From SZUA-448 sp045627185 (lineage in GTDB: Bacteria; Bacillota; Clostridia; Lachnospirales; Lachnospiraceae), in contig JAZQNE010000056.1 of NCBI GenBank assembly GCA_045627185.1, positions 1 through 24,925 on the forward strand: a stretch of DNA of 24,925 nt, written 5' to 3'. Within the stretch, counting starts at the first letter, position 1; each line of letters starts with the position of its first letter. This document shows, one piece after another, positions 1-7,050 of this stretch. The notes under the pieces were generated by a model. The model worked only from the letters and a program-made list of their open reading frames with translations. It was not told the DNA's origin and searched no databases. The translations under genes were made by a program, and so were the position numbers.

Positions 1-681
1 AACTTCATCGATAACATATACCGGCTTCATTGTCTTGCCAATCTTTACAAGCCAGTCAAAAGCTTCCTGAATTTCGTCCTCGTTGTTTGTGTTCATAGAA
101 TATCCGAGCTGTTTAAAAGCAATCATGAACATATCTCTCTCCGAATCATAAACATAGATTCTGCCCTTGTAGCGGGTATCCTTAAAAATGTCATAATCTT
201 CTTTCTCAAGATCGGCAAGCGATACATTATTGTGGTTGTATACAATGCCTACTGTTCCGAAGAAGTAAGGAACAGAATATGAATTGTCGGGATCGTAAGG
301 AAGTCCCTGAACCTGGGTTGAAAGCTTGCTGAGATTGGGAATCATGCTCTTGTCAAGCTTCTGAAGCTGATTCTCCTTCATCAGACGTTCAATCATGTAA
401 TCCGAAGGAATAAGTACGTCGTACTTATCTCCTGCAGCTACTTTGGTATACATCATCTCATTCGAATCAAAAAGTTCTACGATAACGTGAACACCGAACT
501 CTTTTTCGAAGTTTGATACAAGATTCTCACCCATGTATTCACCGGGAAGAAAAATTTTCAAAGTATCTGAACCATACTTTTCCTTGGCTGCATCGCTTGA
601 AGCACTGCTACATGCAGCACATCCGAGGCATACAGCCATCACAACAATTAACACAACAATTCTCTTACCAATTCCTTTCAT
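1..681 (-). CDS. potD: PotD, spermidine/putrescine ABC transporter substrate-binding lipoprotein (C-terminus cut by window edge)
   Basis: Extracytoplasmic lipoprotein that would capture polyamines for the PotABC importer. The first 227 codons are present; the rest lies beyond base 1. The start ATG is at 681-679, preceded by GGAGGG. The N-terminus is MKGIGKR, then a hydrophobic stretch, then cysteines at 21 and 24, one of which should be the lipidated residue (the lipobox is not canonical). The mature part has PotD-type features: an early extended-solute segment DTLKIFLPGEYMGENLV, then YDVLIPSDYMIERL and VPYFFGTVGIVYN, where bacterial polyamine-binding proteins line the ligand cleft. It lies 27 bases after potC and is the last gene of the pot operon visible here. 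Polyamine preference (spermidine or putrescine) cannot be told from sequence. The family call is strong because of the complete potABC context. Confidence 0.93.
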   Translation of the reverse strand, partial: MKGIGKRIVVLIVVMAVCLGCAACSSASSDAAKEKYGSDTLKIFLPGEYMGENLVSNFEKEFGVHVIVELFDSNEMMYTKVAAGDKYDVLIPSDYMIERLMKENQLQKLDKSMIPNLSKLSTQVQGLPYDPDNSYSVPYFFGTVGIVYNHNNVSLADLEKEDYDIFKDTRYKGRIYVYDSERDMFMIAFKQLGYSMNTNNEDEIQEAFDWLVKIGKTMKPVYVIDEV

Positions 682-708
682 TCTTACTTTCCCTCCGTAA
701 TATTAAAA

Positions 709-1533
709 TTATTTATCTATAGATTCAGAAGTCCTGCGCTTCTTTTCTATACGTTTTTCAGCGATGACCGGCGCAATATTCGTAATCAGCAGTCCTGTCA
801 GAATAATCAGAATCATCAGAGATGAAACTGCATTGATTGAAGGATTAACGCGCTTGGACATCGTATAAACGAATATGGAAATATTCGTTACACCGTTACC
901 GGTTACAAAGTAGGAAATTACAAAGTCGTCAAACGACATGGTAAACGCAATAAGCGCGCCCGAAACAATACCGGGCATAATCTGCGGAACAATAACCTTC
1001 GTAAGTGCCTGCCATGGCGTTGCACCAAGGTCCATGGCTGCTTCCGCAAGATTCGGGTTCAGAGTACGAAGCTTAGGCATAATGCTTAAGATTACGTACG
1101 GAATACAGAACATAATGTGTGCAAGGAGCATGGTTACAAAGCCCTTGCTGTTCTTTGGCAGAACGGCACTGAAGAACATCAGGAGGCCGATAGCGGTTAC
1201 AATTTCCGGATTCATGATGGGCAGCTCATTTACCTGCTCAATCAGGTTTTTCATCACCTTGCGTGACTTTGAAAGACCGATTGCGGTAATTGTTCCTGCA
1301 ACCGTGGAAATGATGGTTGCAAGAATAGCGATGAGAATTGTATAGCCAAGGGCTCCCATCATATTTTTGTCAGCGAACATTTTCTCATACCACTGAAGAG
1401 AAAATCCCGTGAATTTGGTGAGTGAACGCGATCCGTTGAAGGAATAAATAACCATGTAAACGATGGGTGCATAGAAGAAAATGGTGACAAGAATCATTAT
1501 GATTTTGCCAAGTATACGCTTGTTTTTCTTCAT
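709..1533 (-). CDS. potC: PotC, polyamine ABC transporter permease
   Basis: Inner-membrane permease of the polyamine importer, 274 residues, the usual PotC length. There are about six hydrophobic helices, beginning with IIMILVTIFFYAPIVYMVIY near residues 11-30. The EAA loop that docks on the ATPase is visible as EAAMDLGATPWQALTKV, with the conserved glycine, around residues 164-180. Translation is probably coupled to potB: the potB stop and potC start overlap by one base (TGATG), and GCGGAGG lies just upstream within potB. Pairs with PotB to form the channel. The highly charged C-terminus (EKRIEKKRRTSESIDK) is cytoplasmic by the positive-inside rule. Confidence 0.95.
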   Translation of the reverse strand: MKKNKRILGKIIMILVTIFFYAPIVYMVIYSFNGSRSLTKFTGFSLQWYEKMFADKNMMGALGYTILIAILATIISTVAGTITAIGLSKSRKVMKNLIEQVNELPIMNPEIVTAIGLLMFFSAVLPKNSKGFVTMLLAHIMFCIPYVILSIMPKLRTLNPNLAEAAMDLGATPWQALTKVIVPQIMPGIVSGALIAFTMSFDDFVISYFVTGNGVTNISIFVYTMSKRVNPSINAVSSLMILIILTGLLITNIAPVIAEKRIEKKRRTSESIDK

Positions 1534-2372
1534 CAGTCCACCTCCGCATCGGAAACTTCCGATTTATCAAATTTACGGGTAATATACATGGAAATCATGA
1601 TAATTATCGCCATAATAAGTGAAACGGCACTACCGAAATTCCAGTTTCCAGCCGTCAGGAACTGCGATTCGATAAGAGTTCCGACCATTACATACTGGCC
1701 GCCGCCAAGGAGCTTGGGAATAAAGAAGCTTGATACAGCAGGCAGGAAAACAAGTGTAATTCCGCTGATTACGCCCGGTATCGAAAGCGGGAAGGTAATG
1801 CGCCAGAAGGTCTGGAAGCGGTTTGCTCCAAGGTCATTCGATGCCTCAAGAAGTGAACCGTCCATCTTGGAAAGTGATGTCTGTATCTGCAGAATCATAA
1901 ACGGCAGGAAGTTGTAAACCATACCGAGAACAACTGCAAAATCCGTATACAGAAGTGTCACCTGTCCAATACCGAAAAGGCCAAGGAACTTGTTGATGAT
2001 GCCGTCATCCTGAAGAATGCCGACCCATGCATATGTACGTACAAGCATGTTGATCCAGGTAGGAAGCGTAATAAGAAGAACAAGCCTTACCATGCTTACC
2101 TCACCTGATTTTGCAATAAAATATGCTGTAGGATAACCGATTAAAAGACAGATAATTGTTGTCTCAATTGCAATTCGAAGCGAACGGCCCAGTACCTCAA
2201 GAAAGATTTTATCGCTGAAAAACTTCACAAAGTTTTCAAAGGTGAATCTTGCAATAAGTACGTCATTTCCGGGCTCTGTGAACGCATAGAACACAATCAT
2301 CAGCATCGGCACCAAAATCATTATCGAAATCCATACCACATATGGATATGTCATTTTACGAAATTGTTTCAT
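1533..2372 (-). CDS. potB: PotB, polyamine ABC transporter permease
   Basis: Second permease subunit, 279 residues. It has a short basic N-terminus (MKQFRKMTYPYVVW), about six hydrophobic segments and the EAA-loop motif EASNDLGANRFQTFWRITFP near residues 176-195. The start has AAAGGA seven bases upstream; that ribosome site overlaps the last codons of potA, and the gap to potA is 11 bases, so potA and potB are co-transcribed and probably translationally coupled. PotB is the permease that usually comes directly after potA. Nothing is unusual in length or motifs. Confidence 0.95.
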   Translation of the reverse strand: MKQFRKMTYPYVVWISIMILVPMLMIVFYAFTEPGNDVLIARFTFENFVKFFSDKIFLEVLGRSLRIAIETTIICLLIGYPTAYFIAKSGEVSMVRLVLLITLPTWINMLVRTYAWVGILQDDGIINKFLGLFGIGQVTLLYTDFAVVLGMVYNFLPFMILQIQTSLSKMDGSLLEASNDLGANRFQTFWRITFPLSIPGVISGITLVFLPAVSSFFIPKLLGGGQYVMVGTLIESQFLTAGNWNFGSAVSLIMAIIIMISMYITRKFDKSEVSDAEVD

Positions 2373-2383
2373 GTTTCAATCCT

Positions 2384-3964
2384 TTATTTATGCATAATGT
2401 GAAGATCCTCCGGACCGAACTGGAGGCCTACGGTGCTGCCGACTTCATGGTAATCGGTGGTGTCAACGCGATATGTATAACCGCGTGTTTTGAAGCTTAC
2501 GTTGTAAACACCGGGGCGGATATCTTCCTGTGAGAAGTTGTACTCAACATCGGTAATTTCAACGGGTGTGCCGTCTTCGGTATCCCATGCGGATGCGTTC
2601 GCCCATGTCTTAAGGTCAGTATCAAGTGCGATACTTTCCTGAATTTCATCAACCTTCTTATTGAAGTTAACGGCGTAGATTTCCTGCTTGAACTCATCGT
2701 TCTCAACACGGTTGACATCCTCAGAAACCGTAACATTTACGGTAACGCTTGTGCCTGCGGCCGTTTCGAAGGTAATGGGATAAACGCCTGCTACGGGCAG
2801 AATATCATAACTTACGTTCGTAATTGACAGACGCTCCTCCGTCTGGGGATCCCATGCCTGTGCATCTGCACGGGCGATGACGAATTCATCTGTCAGACTG
2901 TCAAAGTCTTCAATATCCATAAGGAAATCATTAGCGGACATCATTTCGCCCGCTTCCTCATTGACAACGGGCTTATCGTTCGAAACATACATTTTTACTG
3001 TGATTTCGGAACCGACGCGTGTTTCAACAAGTGTTTCATAATGAATACCTTTGAAGAGAACGGATTTAACGGTTCCTTTAAGTTTTCCGCGACCCGGAGA
3101 AACAATATCAAGGTCCTCCGGACGGATTACAACGTCAACCGGCTCGTTCTTGTCAAAGCCTGCATCTACGCAGTCAAATACTTTGTCCTCAAACTGGACC
3201 TTTTTGTCCTCAAGCATGGTTCCGTCAATAATGTTGCTTGCGCCGATGAAGTTTGCAACGTAAGCATTCGCAGGCTCATTGTAAATGTCGGTGGGAGTTC
3301 CGATCTGCTGGATTTCGCCACCCTTCATTACAACAATCTTATCTGACATGGTCAGCGCTTCTTCCTGGTCATGAGTTACGAAAATGAAGGTAATGCCGAC
3401 CTCCTGCTGAATTTTCTTAAGTTCGCGCTGCATTTCCTTACGGAGCTTTGCATCAAGTGCGCTCAGAGGCTCATCAAGCAGAAGCACGCCGGGCTCATTT
3501 ACAAGTGCACGGGCAATAGCAACACGCTGCTGCTGGCCGCCTGACATTTCGGTTACACCACGCTTGCTGTATTCCTCAAGACCTACAAGCTTAAGCATAC
3601 GCATAACCTTCTGCGCAATAATATCCTTGGGCTCTTTTTTGATTTTCAGGCCGAAAGCAACGTTATCATATACGTTCATGTGCGGGAAAAGAGCGTATTT
3701 CTGGAATACCGTATTCAGATTACGCTTGTACGCCGGAACCCCGGTGATATCCTCACCGTCAAAAATAACCTGTCCTTCATTCGGCTCAAGGAAGCCGCCA
3801 AGAATTCGAAGAAGCGTTGTTTTGCCACATCCTGACGGGCCGAGAAGTGTTACGAATTCATTCTCATAAATATCAAGGTTGATACCCTTGAGTACAATCT
3901 GTCCGTCAAATTCTTTGACGATATTTTTGAATTGAATCAGTTTTCTTGGGGAAACATCTGCCAT
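2384..3964 (-). CDS. potA: PotA, polyamine ABC transporter ATPase with an Ig-like insertion in its C-terminal domain
   Basis: ATP-binding subunit that powers PotBC. The ATPase core is complete: Walker A GPSGCGKTT (42-50), Q-loop glutamine (88), signature SGGQQQR (141-147), Walker B LLLDEP (161-166) and switch histidine H198. The C-terminal regulatory TOBE region begins around VVIRPEDLDI (278-287) and GTVKSVLFKGIHYE (297-310). It then breaks off and appears to resume only at YRVDTTDYHEVGSTVGLQFG (498-517). Between them lie about 175 extra residues with two similar Ig-like segments, so the protein is 526 residues rather than the usual 350-380. The insertion stays in frame and the final TOBE strands are intact, which argues against a sequencing error. 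Start chosen at the ATG preceded by AAAGGAG. First gene of the pot cluster, after a hairpin that follows upp. Confidence 0.95.
   Translation of the reverse strand: MADVSPRKLIQFKNIVKEFDGQIVLKGINLDIYENEFVTLLGPSGCGKTTLLRILGGFLEPNEGQVIFDGEDITGVPAYKRNLNTVFQKYALFPHMNVYDNVAFGLKIKKEPKDIIAQKVMRMLKLVGLEEYSKRGVTEMSGGQQQRVAIARALVNEPGVLLLDEPLSALDAKLRKEMQRELKKIQQEVGITFIFVTHDQEEALTMSDKIVVMKGGEIQQIGTPTDIYNEPANAYVANFIGASNIIDGTMLEDKKVQFEDKVFDCVDAGFDKNEPVDVVIRPEDLDIVSPGRGKLKGTVKSVLFKGIHYETLVETRVGSEITVKMYVSNDKPVVNEEAGEMMSANDFLMDIEDFDSLTDEFVIARADAQAWDPQTEERLSITNVSYDILPVAGVYPITFETAAGTSVTVNVTVSEDVNRVENDEFKQEIYAVNFNKKVDEIQESIALDTDLKTWANASAWDTEDGTPVEITDVEYNFSQEDIRPGVYNVSFKTRGYTYRVDTTDYHEVGSTVGLQFGPEDLHIMHK
2480..3007 (-). 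other. In-frame insertion in potA encoding two Ig-like repeats
   Basis: Encodes PotA residues about 320-495. Repeat 1 (about 358-413) and repeat 2 (about 437-492) share the pattern A-x-A-x-AWD, then I-T-x-V-x-Y, then GVYP/NI/VT/SF-x-T. The composition is acidic and beta-rich, resembling domains common in Gram-positive surface proteins, yet this protein should be cytoplasmic. Boundaries are estimates from where TOBE-like sequence stops and resumes. Confidence 0.6.
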
Positions 3965-3982
3965 TTCCGGTACTCCTTTATA

Positions 3983-4016
3983 ATAAAATTAACGGGACGG
4001 ATTTTTGTCCGTCCCG
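3983..4016 (-). terminator. Hairpin after upp, probable terminator or attenuator ahead of potA
   Basis: Perfect 9-base-pair stem: CGGGACGGA at 3993-4001 and its complement at 4008-4016, with a six-base loop. On the minus strand it is followed by TTAATTTTATTA. It starts 11 bases after the upp stop and ends less than 30 bases before the potA start. No convincing promoter fits between the hairpin and potA. Confidence 0.65.
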
Positions 4017-4026
4017 TACGGTTTTT

Positions 4027-4656
4027 TTATTTTGTTCCGTAAATTCTGTCACCTGCATCACCAAGACCGGGAAGAATGTAGCCATTCTCATTCAGTCTTT
4101 CGTCAAGTGCACCAATGTAAATGTCAACGTCCGGGTGTTCCTTCTGAAGACGTGCAACACCTTCGGGAGCTGCAATCAGGCAGAGGAAACGAAGTTTGGT
4201 AATTCCGCGCTTCTTTAAGAGCTCAATTGCTGCGCAGGCAGATCCGCCTGTAGCAAGCATGGGGTCAACAATGAAAATCTGACGATCTGCGGCATCTTTA
4301 GGCATTTTGCAGAAATATTCGACAGGTTCAAGTGTTTTTTCGTCTCTGTAAAGGCCGATATGACCAACCTTTGCATTCGGGGTAAGGTTCAAGATACCGT
4401 CTGCCATATGAAGGCCTGCACGGAGAATCGGCACTACGCAAAGCTTTTTGCCGGCGATTTCCTTAACAGTCGTAGTCATAAGAGGTGTCTCAATAACCTT
4501 GTCAGCAAGCGGAAGATTGCGGCTTGCCTCATAATAAATAAGGCCTGCAACCTCAGCAACCAATGCACGGAATTCCTTAGTAGAAGTGGTCTTCTTTCTC
4601 ATAATACCAATCTTGTGCTGAATCAGCGGGTGATCCATAATGAAAACTCTCGACAT
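4027..4656 (-). CDS. upp: Uracil phosphoribosyltransferase
   Basis: Cytoplasmic pyrimidine salvage enzyme: uracil plus PRPP gives UMP and pyrophosphate. The protein is 209 residues, the normal size. The PRPP-binding loop is VDPMLATGGSA (130-140) and the C-terminal uracil-binding segment is GYILPGLGDAGD (192-203). An in-frame ATG lies 21 bases further upstream (4677), but the sequence between is GAAGGAGGAGGAAG, a strong ribosome site for the ATG at 4656, so the shorter form is chosen. It has its own promoter about 85 bases upstream and a hairpin directly after its stop. The downstream pot operon may be fed by read-through from this promoter. Confidence 0.96.
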   Translation of the reverse strand: MSRVFIMDHPLIQHKIGIMRKKTTSTKEFRALVAEVAGLIYYEASRNLPLADKVIETPLMTTTVKEIAGKKLCVVPILRAGLHMADGILNLTPNAKVGHIGLYRDEKTLEPVEYFCKMPKDAADRQIFIVDPMLATGGSACAAIELLKKRGITKLRFLCLIAAPEGVARLQKEHPDVDIYIGALDERLNENGYILPGLGDAGDRIYGTK

Positions 4657-4741
4657 AACTTCCTCCTCCTTCGTCATTTAACGCCTGGACTTCTTCAATT
4701 TTTCGGGATTACTTTTTCAGACCGTAATCACACTGCACGAC

Positions 4742-4770
4742 ATTATAGCAAATAAATTCTCAAATATAAA
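4742..4770 (-). promoter_or_regulatory. Promoter for upp
   Basis: Minus strand: TTTATA at 4770-4765, a 17-base spacer, then TATAAT at 4747-4742, with an extended -10 TGC directly before it. Predicted transcription start near 4735, giving a leader of about 79 bases. It sits between the upp start and the terminator of the next gene, as expected. Confidence 0.7.
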
Positions 4771-4810
4771 GAGGAAATTTTATTTTCGTAAAAATTTGCG
4801 CAAAGGCTCC

Positions 4811-4875
4811 AAAAAAAATCCGCAGCACTGATGTTTTTCTGACGTTTCAGTCAAAAAATACATTAATGCTGCGGA
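4811..4875 (-). terminator. Terminator of the receiver-Hpt gene
   Basis: Minus strand: TCCGCAGCATTAATG (4875-4861) pairs with CATCAGTGCTGCGGA (4833-4819), with one G-U pair and one mismatch, followed by eight U residues (4818-4811). A smaller hairpin lies inside the loop. It starts 12 bases after the gene's stop codon. Confidence 0.85.
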
Positions 4876-4887
4876 ATAAATAACGAA

Positions 4888-6021
4888 TCACGGTCTGTTG
4901 TCTGTAAGCACCTTGGAAACTTCGGAATAGTCAAAGCGCTCGGCTGCATCGCCTGCAGTCCGGAGTGCGGCACGAAGGTTTTTATCCTTTGTGGCACGAA
5001 GGAGCGACTTGAGCCCGACACAGATAGCATCAATATCAAAGCACCTTACTGCATCTTCTGTATCCTTCCAGAGTTTTTTGTATTCGTCCTCCGGCATTTC
5101 AACGATGTCCTCTGCTTCCTTCGACTCTGTTTTTGCATTGTATTCATCAAGTGCCTTCTGAAGCATATTTCCGGCGTCAGAAAGTTTTTCGGAATAGGTG
5201 GTGAGTTCATCTGTAATGGTGGAAAGATCAACATCTTCAAGCACCTTTTTCTCAAGTGCTGCAGATGTTTCCGAAAGTTCTGCCATGCCGATGCATGCGC
5301 AGACGCCCTTCATGCTGTGACTGTCAACGCGAAGATTTGAAGAATCATAAATGAACTCAGGGTCCGGCGTACCGGGATTTTTAAGGTTCTTTGCGAACAT
5401 CCCGATGTTTACTGAGATTTTCTTCATGCTTTCACAGGCGGATGAAACAACCTTACGATAGTTTTCTTCATTATCCGAAGCATAATGAAGGCCTGTAGCA
5501 TAGCTTAATCCCTTTACCTTGCCAAGGGCCTCGAAAAGGGGCGTTTTCTCTATATCATCGTCCTGCTCCACACCGCTGCCGAGAAGCTTAAGTTCCGCAA
5601 GGACTTCTTCTTTGTCAAGAAGCTTTTCATCGGGCAGATATTTCAGCAAAAGCTTTGTCAGTTCAATTGTGTCAAGCGGTTTGATGAGGGCGTCCGTTAC
5701 ACCGACATCCGCAAATTCCTTTACAACAACTTCAAGGTCATTTGAAGTGTATGCAAAAATGGGAGTTGCGGCACGGTCATTATTCAGCGCCCTGATTCTT
5801 TTGGCGGTCTCATGGCCGTCCATTTCAGGCATAATGCAGTCAAGAATTACAAGGTCAAACGGCATTGCCGCAAGCTTTTCAAGTGCTTCCGCACCGCTCT
5901 GAACCGCCTCAACGCTGATTCCGTACTGCTGCAGGGTGGCTTTCGCAACCAGCAGGTTAACTTCATTGTCATCAACAACCAGAACAGACGTATTTGCTGT
6001 TTTTATCAAAACCCGTTTCAT
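4888..6021 (-). CDS. Receiver-Hpt signalling protein (no kinase domain)
   Basis: A 377-residue cytoplasmic phosphorelay protein. The receiver domain is near residues 10-130: acidic pocket D17-D18 in VLVVDDNEVN, phospho-acceptor D61 in LVILDCIMPEMDG, T92 and K114 in ALIKPLD. A histidine phosphotransfer (Hpt) domain follows, with the motif H235-S-M-K-G and the helix ELSETSAALEKK. The last 70 residues are helical and unassigned. There is no DNA-binding or kinase domain. Receivers followed by Hpt usually form the tail of hybrid histidine kinases; here they stand alone, so the partner kinase must be elsewhere. Start: GGAGG five bases before ATG at 6021. Followed by a strong terminator, so probably a single-gene unit. 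Confidence 0.88.
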   Translation of the reverse strand: MKRVLIKTANTSVLVVDDNEVNLLVAKATLQQYGISVEAVQSGAEALEKLAAMPFDLVILDCIMPEMDGHETAKRIRALNNDRAATPIFAYTSNDLEVVVKEFADVGVTDALIKPLDTIELTKLLLKYLPDEKLLDKEEVLAELKLLGSGVEQDDDIEKTPLFEALGKVKGLSYATGLHYASDNEENYRKVVSSACESMKKISVNIGMFAKNLKNPGTPDPEFIYDSSNLRVDSHSMKGVCACIGMAELSETSAALEKKVLEDVDLSTITDELTTYSEKLSDAGNMLQKALDEYNAKTESKEAEDIVEMPEDEYKKLWKDTEDAVRCFDIDAICVGLKSLLRATKDKNLRAALRTAGDAAERFDYSEVSKVLTDNRP

Positions 6022-6094
6022 GATATCCTCCGAATTCTGAACAAACCGCTTGAAACGGTACTGATTAGCCTGTTCAGATATATTTTCATTTTTA

Positions 6095-6123
6095 ATCGTA
6101 ACACACTTGTATCCTGATTTCCA
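6095..6123 (-). promoter_or_regulatory. Possible promoter for the receiver-Hpt gene
   Basis: Minus strand: TGGAAA (6123-6118), 17-base spacer, TACGAT (6100-6095), with TG one base before the -10. Each hexamer matches consensus at only four or five positions. Predicted start near 6088, leader about 67 bases. Confidence 0.4.
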
Positions 6124-6168
6124 CTATTTTTTTCATGTAAAATTATGGAAGTTGATGGGCAGAGGAGA

Positions 6169-6200
6169 AGCCCGACAGAGGGGGAGGGAACTGCCGGGCT
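6169..6200. other. Hairpin with G-rich loop
   Basis: AGCCCGACAG (6169-6178) and CTGCCGGGCT (6191-6200) form a stem with one mismatch around the purine loop AGGGGGAGGGAA. In the plus direction it is followed by TGTTTTATG, which is terminator-like; in the minus direction the tail is not U-rich. No plus-strand gene ends here, so its role is unclear. Confidence 0.5.
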
Positions 6201-6351
6201 TGTTTTATGAAAAAAATTATCTGGTTGGCTGATTAAGTAGTACAAGTACAAGATGTTGTCTTTTTCTTATCTTGTGACTTCATTATATTGTTCACATATG
6301 ATTATAGTATGGATAACTTATGAACAGTTTGTAAACTTTAAATATTTTTTA

Positions 6352-6975
6352 TTATTTTATTCGATTTTTGGGGAGAGCATCGTAAATTGCCTGCAATTGC
6401 TCATCGGTAATGTTTTCCCACTTGATTTTGGAGAAATCGGTCTTATTCAGGATTGTGTCAAAGTCAAGCATTGCAAGCAGTTCGCGCATTGGTACGGTAT
6501 CCGGAATATCCTTGAACGTAAAGCCCGATTCAACAATCATCTTCTCAAAATCAATGCGTCCGAGTGCACCGTTCCAGTCTCCGGAAAATGCCTGGCCTGC
6601 AAGGTCAAGCGTGCTGCCGTAATCGCCAAGATAGCTGTGGATTATGTTGTCATAGCCCTTTATTGTGCTCTTTACGCTTGAAAAAGCAAGGAAACCGATA
6701 AGGATAATAAGCACATTCCAAACCATTCCGGCATGAAGAAAACGCTTTTTGTTCAGGTTCTTGGTGTTTTTTGCCACGATGGCAGCTGAAACAAAGCCGA
6801 TTACAGGAACAATGCAGATCAGCATCCACCAGAAGAACCACCCGAAAAGTGTGGGTGAATTAGGCTTTTCAACGTAAGGCTCAGGGGCCGGAAGGCCGTC
6901 CTCTTCAGGAAATTCGGTATCAAGCTCAATGTAATCTTCTTTGTCTTCAATTATGTTTTCATTATCGGTGTTCAT
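6352..6975 (-). CDS. Small membrane protein of unknown function, two transmembrane helices
   Basis: 207 residues, not recognised as a named family. The acidic N-terminus of about 40 residues (MNTDNENIIEDKED onward) ends in a proline-rich stretch. Then come two hydrophobic helices: FGWFFWWMLICIVPVIGFVSAAIV, and, after a basic loop (KNTKNLNKKRF), VWNVLIILIGFLAFSSV. The C-terminal 90 residues are soluble. The WFFWW aromatic start followed by a positively charged loop resembles the small zinc-ribbon/DUF4190-like membrane proteins of Clostridia, but no cysteines are present. Start taken at the ATG preceded by GGGGGAT six bases upstream; an ATG eight codons earlier lacks a ribosome site. It lies after the GH31 gene, separated by a hairpin. 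Confidence 0.75.
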   Translation of the reverse strand: MNTDNENIIEDKEDYIELDTEFPEEDGLPAPEPYVEKPNSPTLFGWFFWWMLICIVPVIGFVSAAIVAKNTKNLNKKRFLHAGMVWNVLIILIGFLAFSSVKSTIKGYDNIIHSYLGDYGSTLDLAGQAFSGDWNGALGRIDFEKMIVESGFTFKDIPDTVPMRELLAMLDFDTILNKTDFSKIKWENITDEQLQAIYDALPKNRIK

Positions 6976-7002
6976 TTTATCCCCCGGATACAATTTCATA
7001 AT

Positions 7003-7040
7003 AATGCCTGCAGCCGCAAAACAACTGTGCCGCAGGCATT
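7003..7040 (-). terminator. Hairpin after the GH31 gene
   Basis: AATGCCTGC (7003-7011) and GCAGGCATT (7032-7040) form a perfect 9-base-pair stem 10 bases after the GH31 stop. The minus-strand tail is ATTATTATG, only moderately U-rich; the plus-strand tail is TTTAAC. Probably a terminator between GH31 and the membrane-protein gene. Confidence 0.6.
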
Positions 7041-7050
7041 TTTAACAATT

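Larger units (their letters stand above)
6022..6351. other. 330-base intergenic region with hairpins, no gene seen
   Basis: Lies between the small membrane-protein gene and the receiver-Hpt gene. It is AT-rich with stops in all frames and holds no convincing small gene. It contains a 10-base-pair hairpin with one mismatch (6169-6178 with 6191-6200) and a second inverted repeat ACAAGAT/ATCTTGT near 6247-6281. A likely promoter for the receiver-Hpt gene lies at 6095-6123. Confidence 0.6.

Noticed and set aside
938..1345. Plus-strand open frame opposite potC
   Set aside because: It is the antisense of a clear transmembrane permease gene, with no ribosome site or family resemblance.
6018..6251. 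Minus-strand open frame of 77 codons upstream of the receiver-Hpt gene
   Set aside because: No ribosome site or recognisable protein character, and it overlaps the likely promoter and hairpin of the intergenic region.
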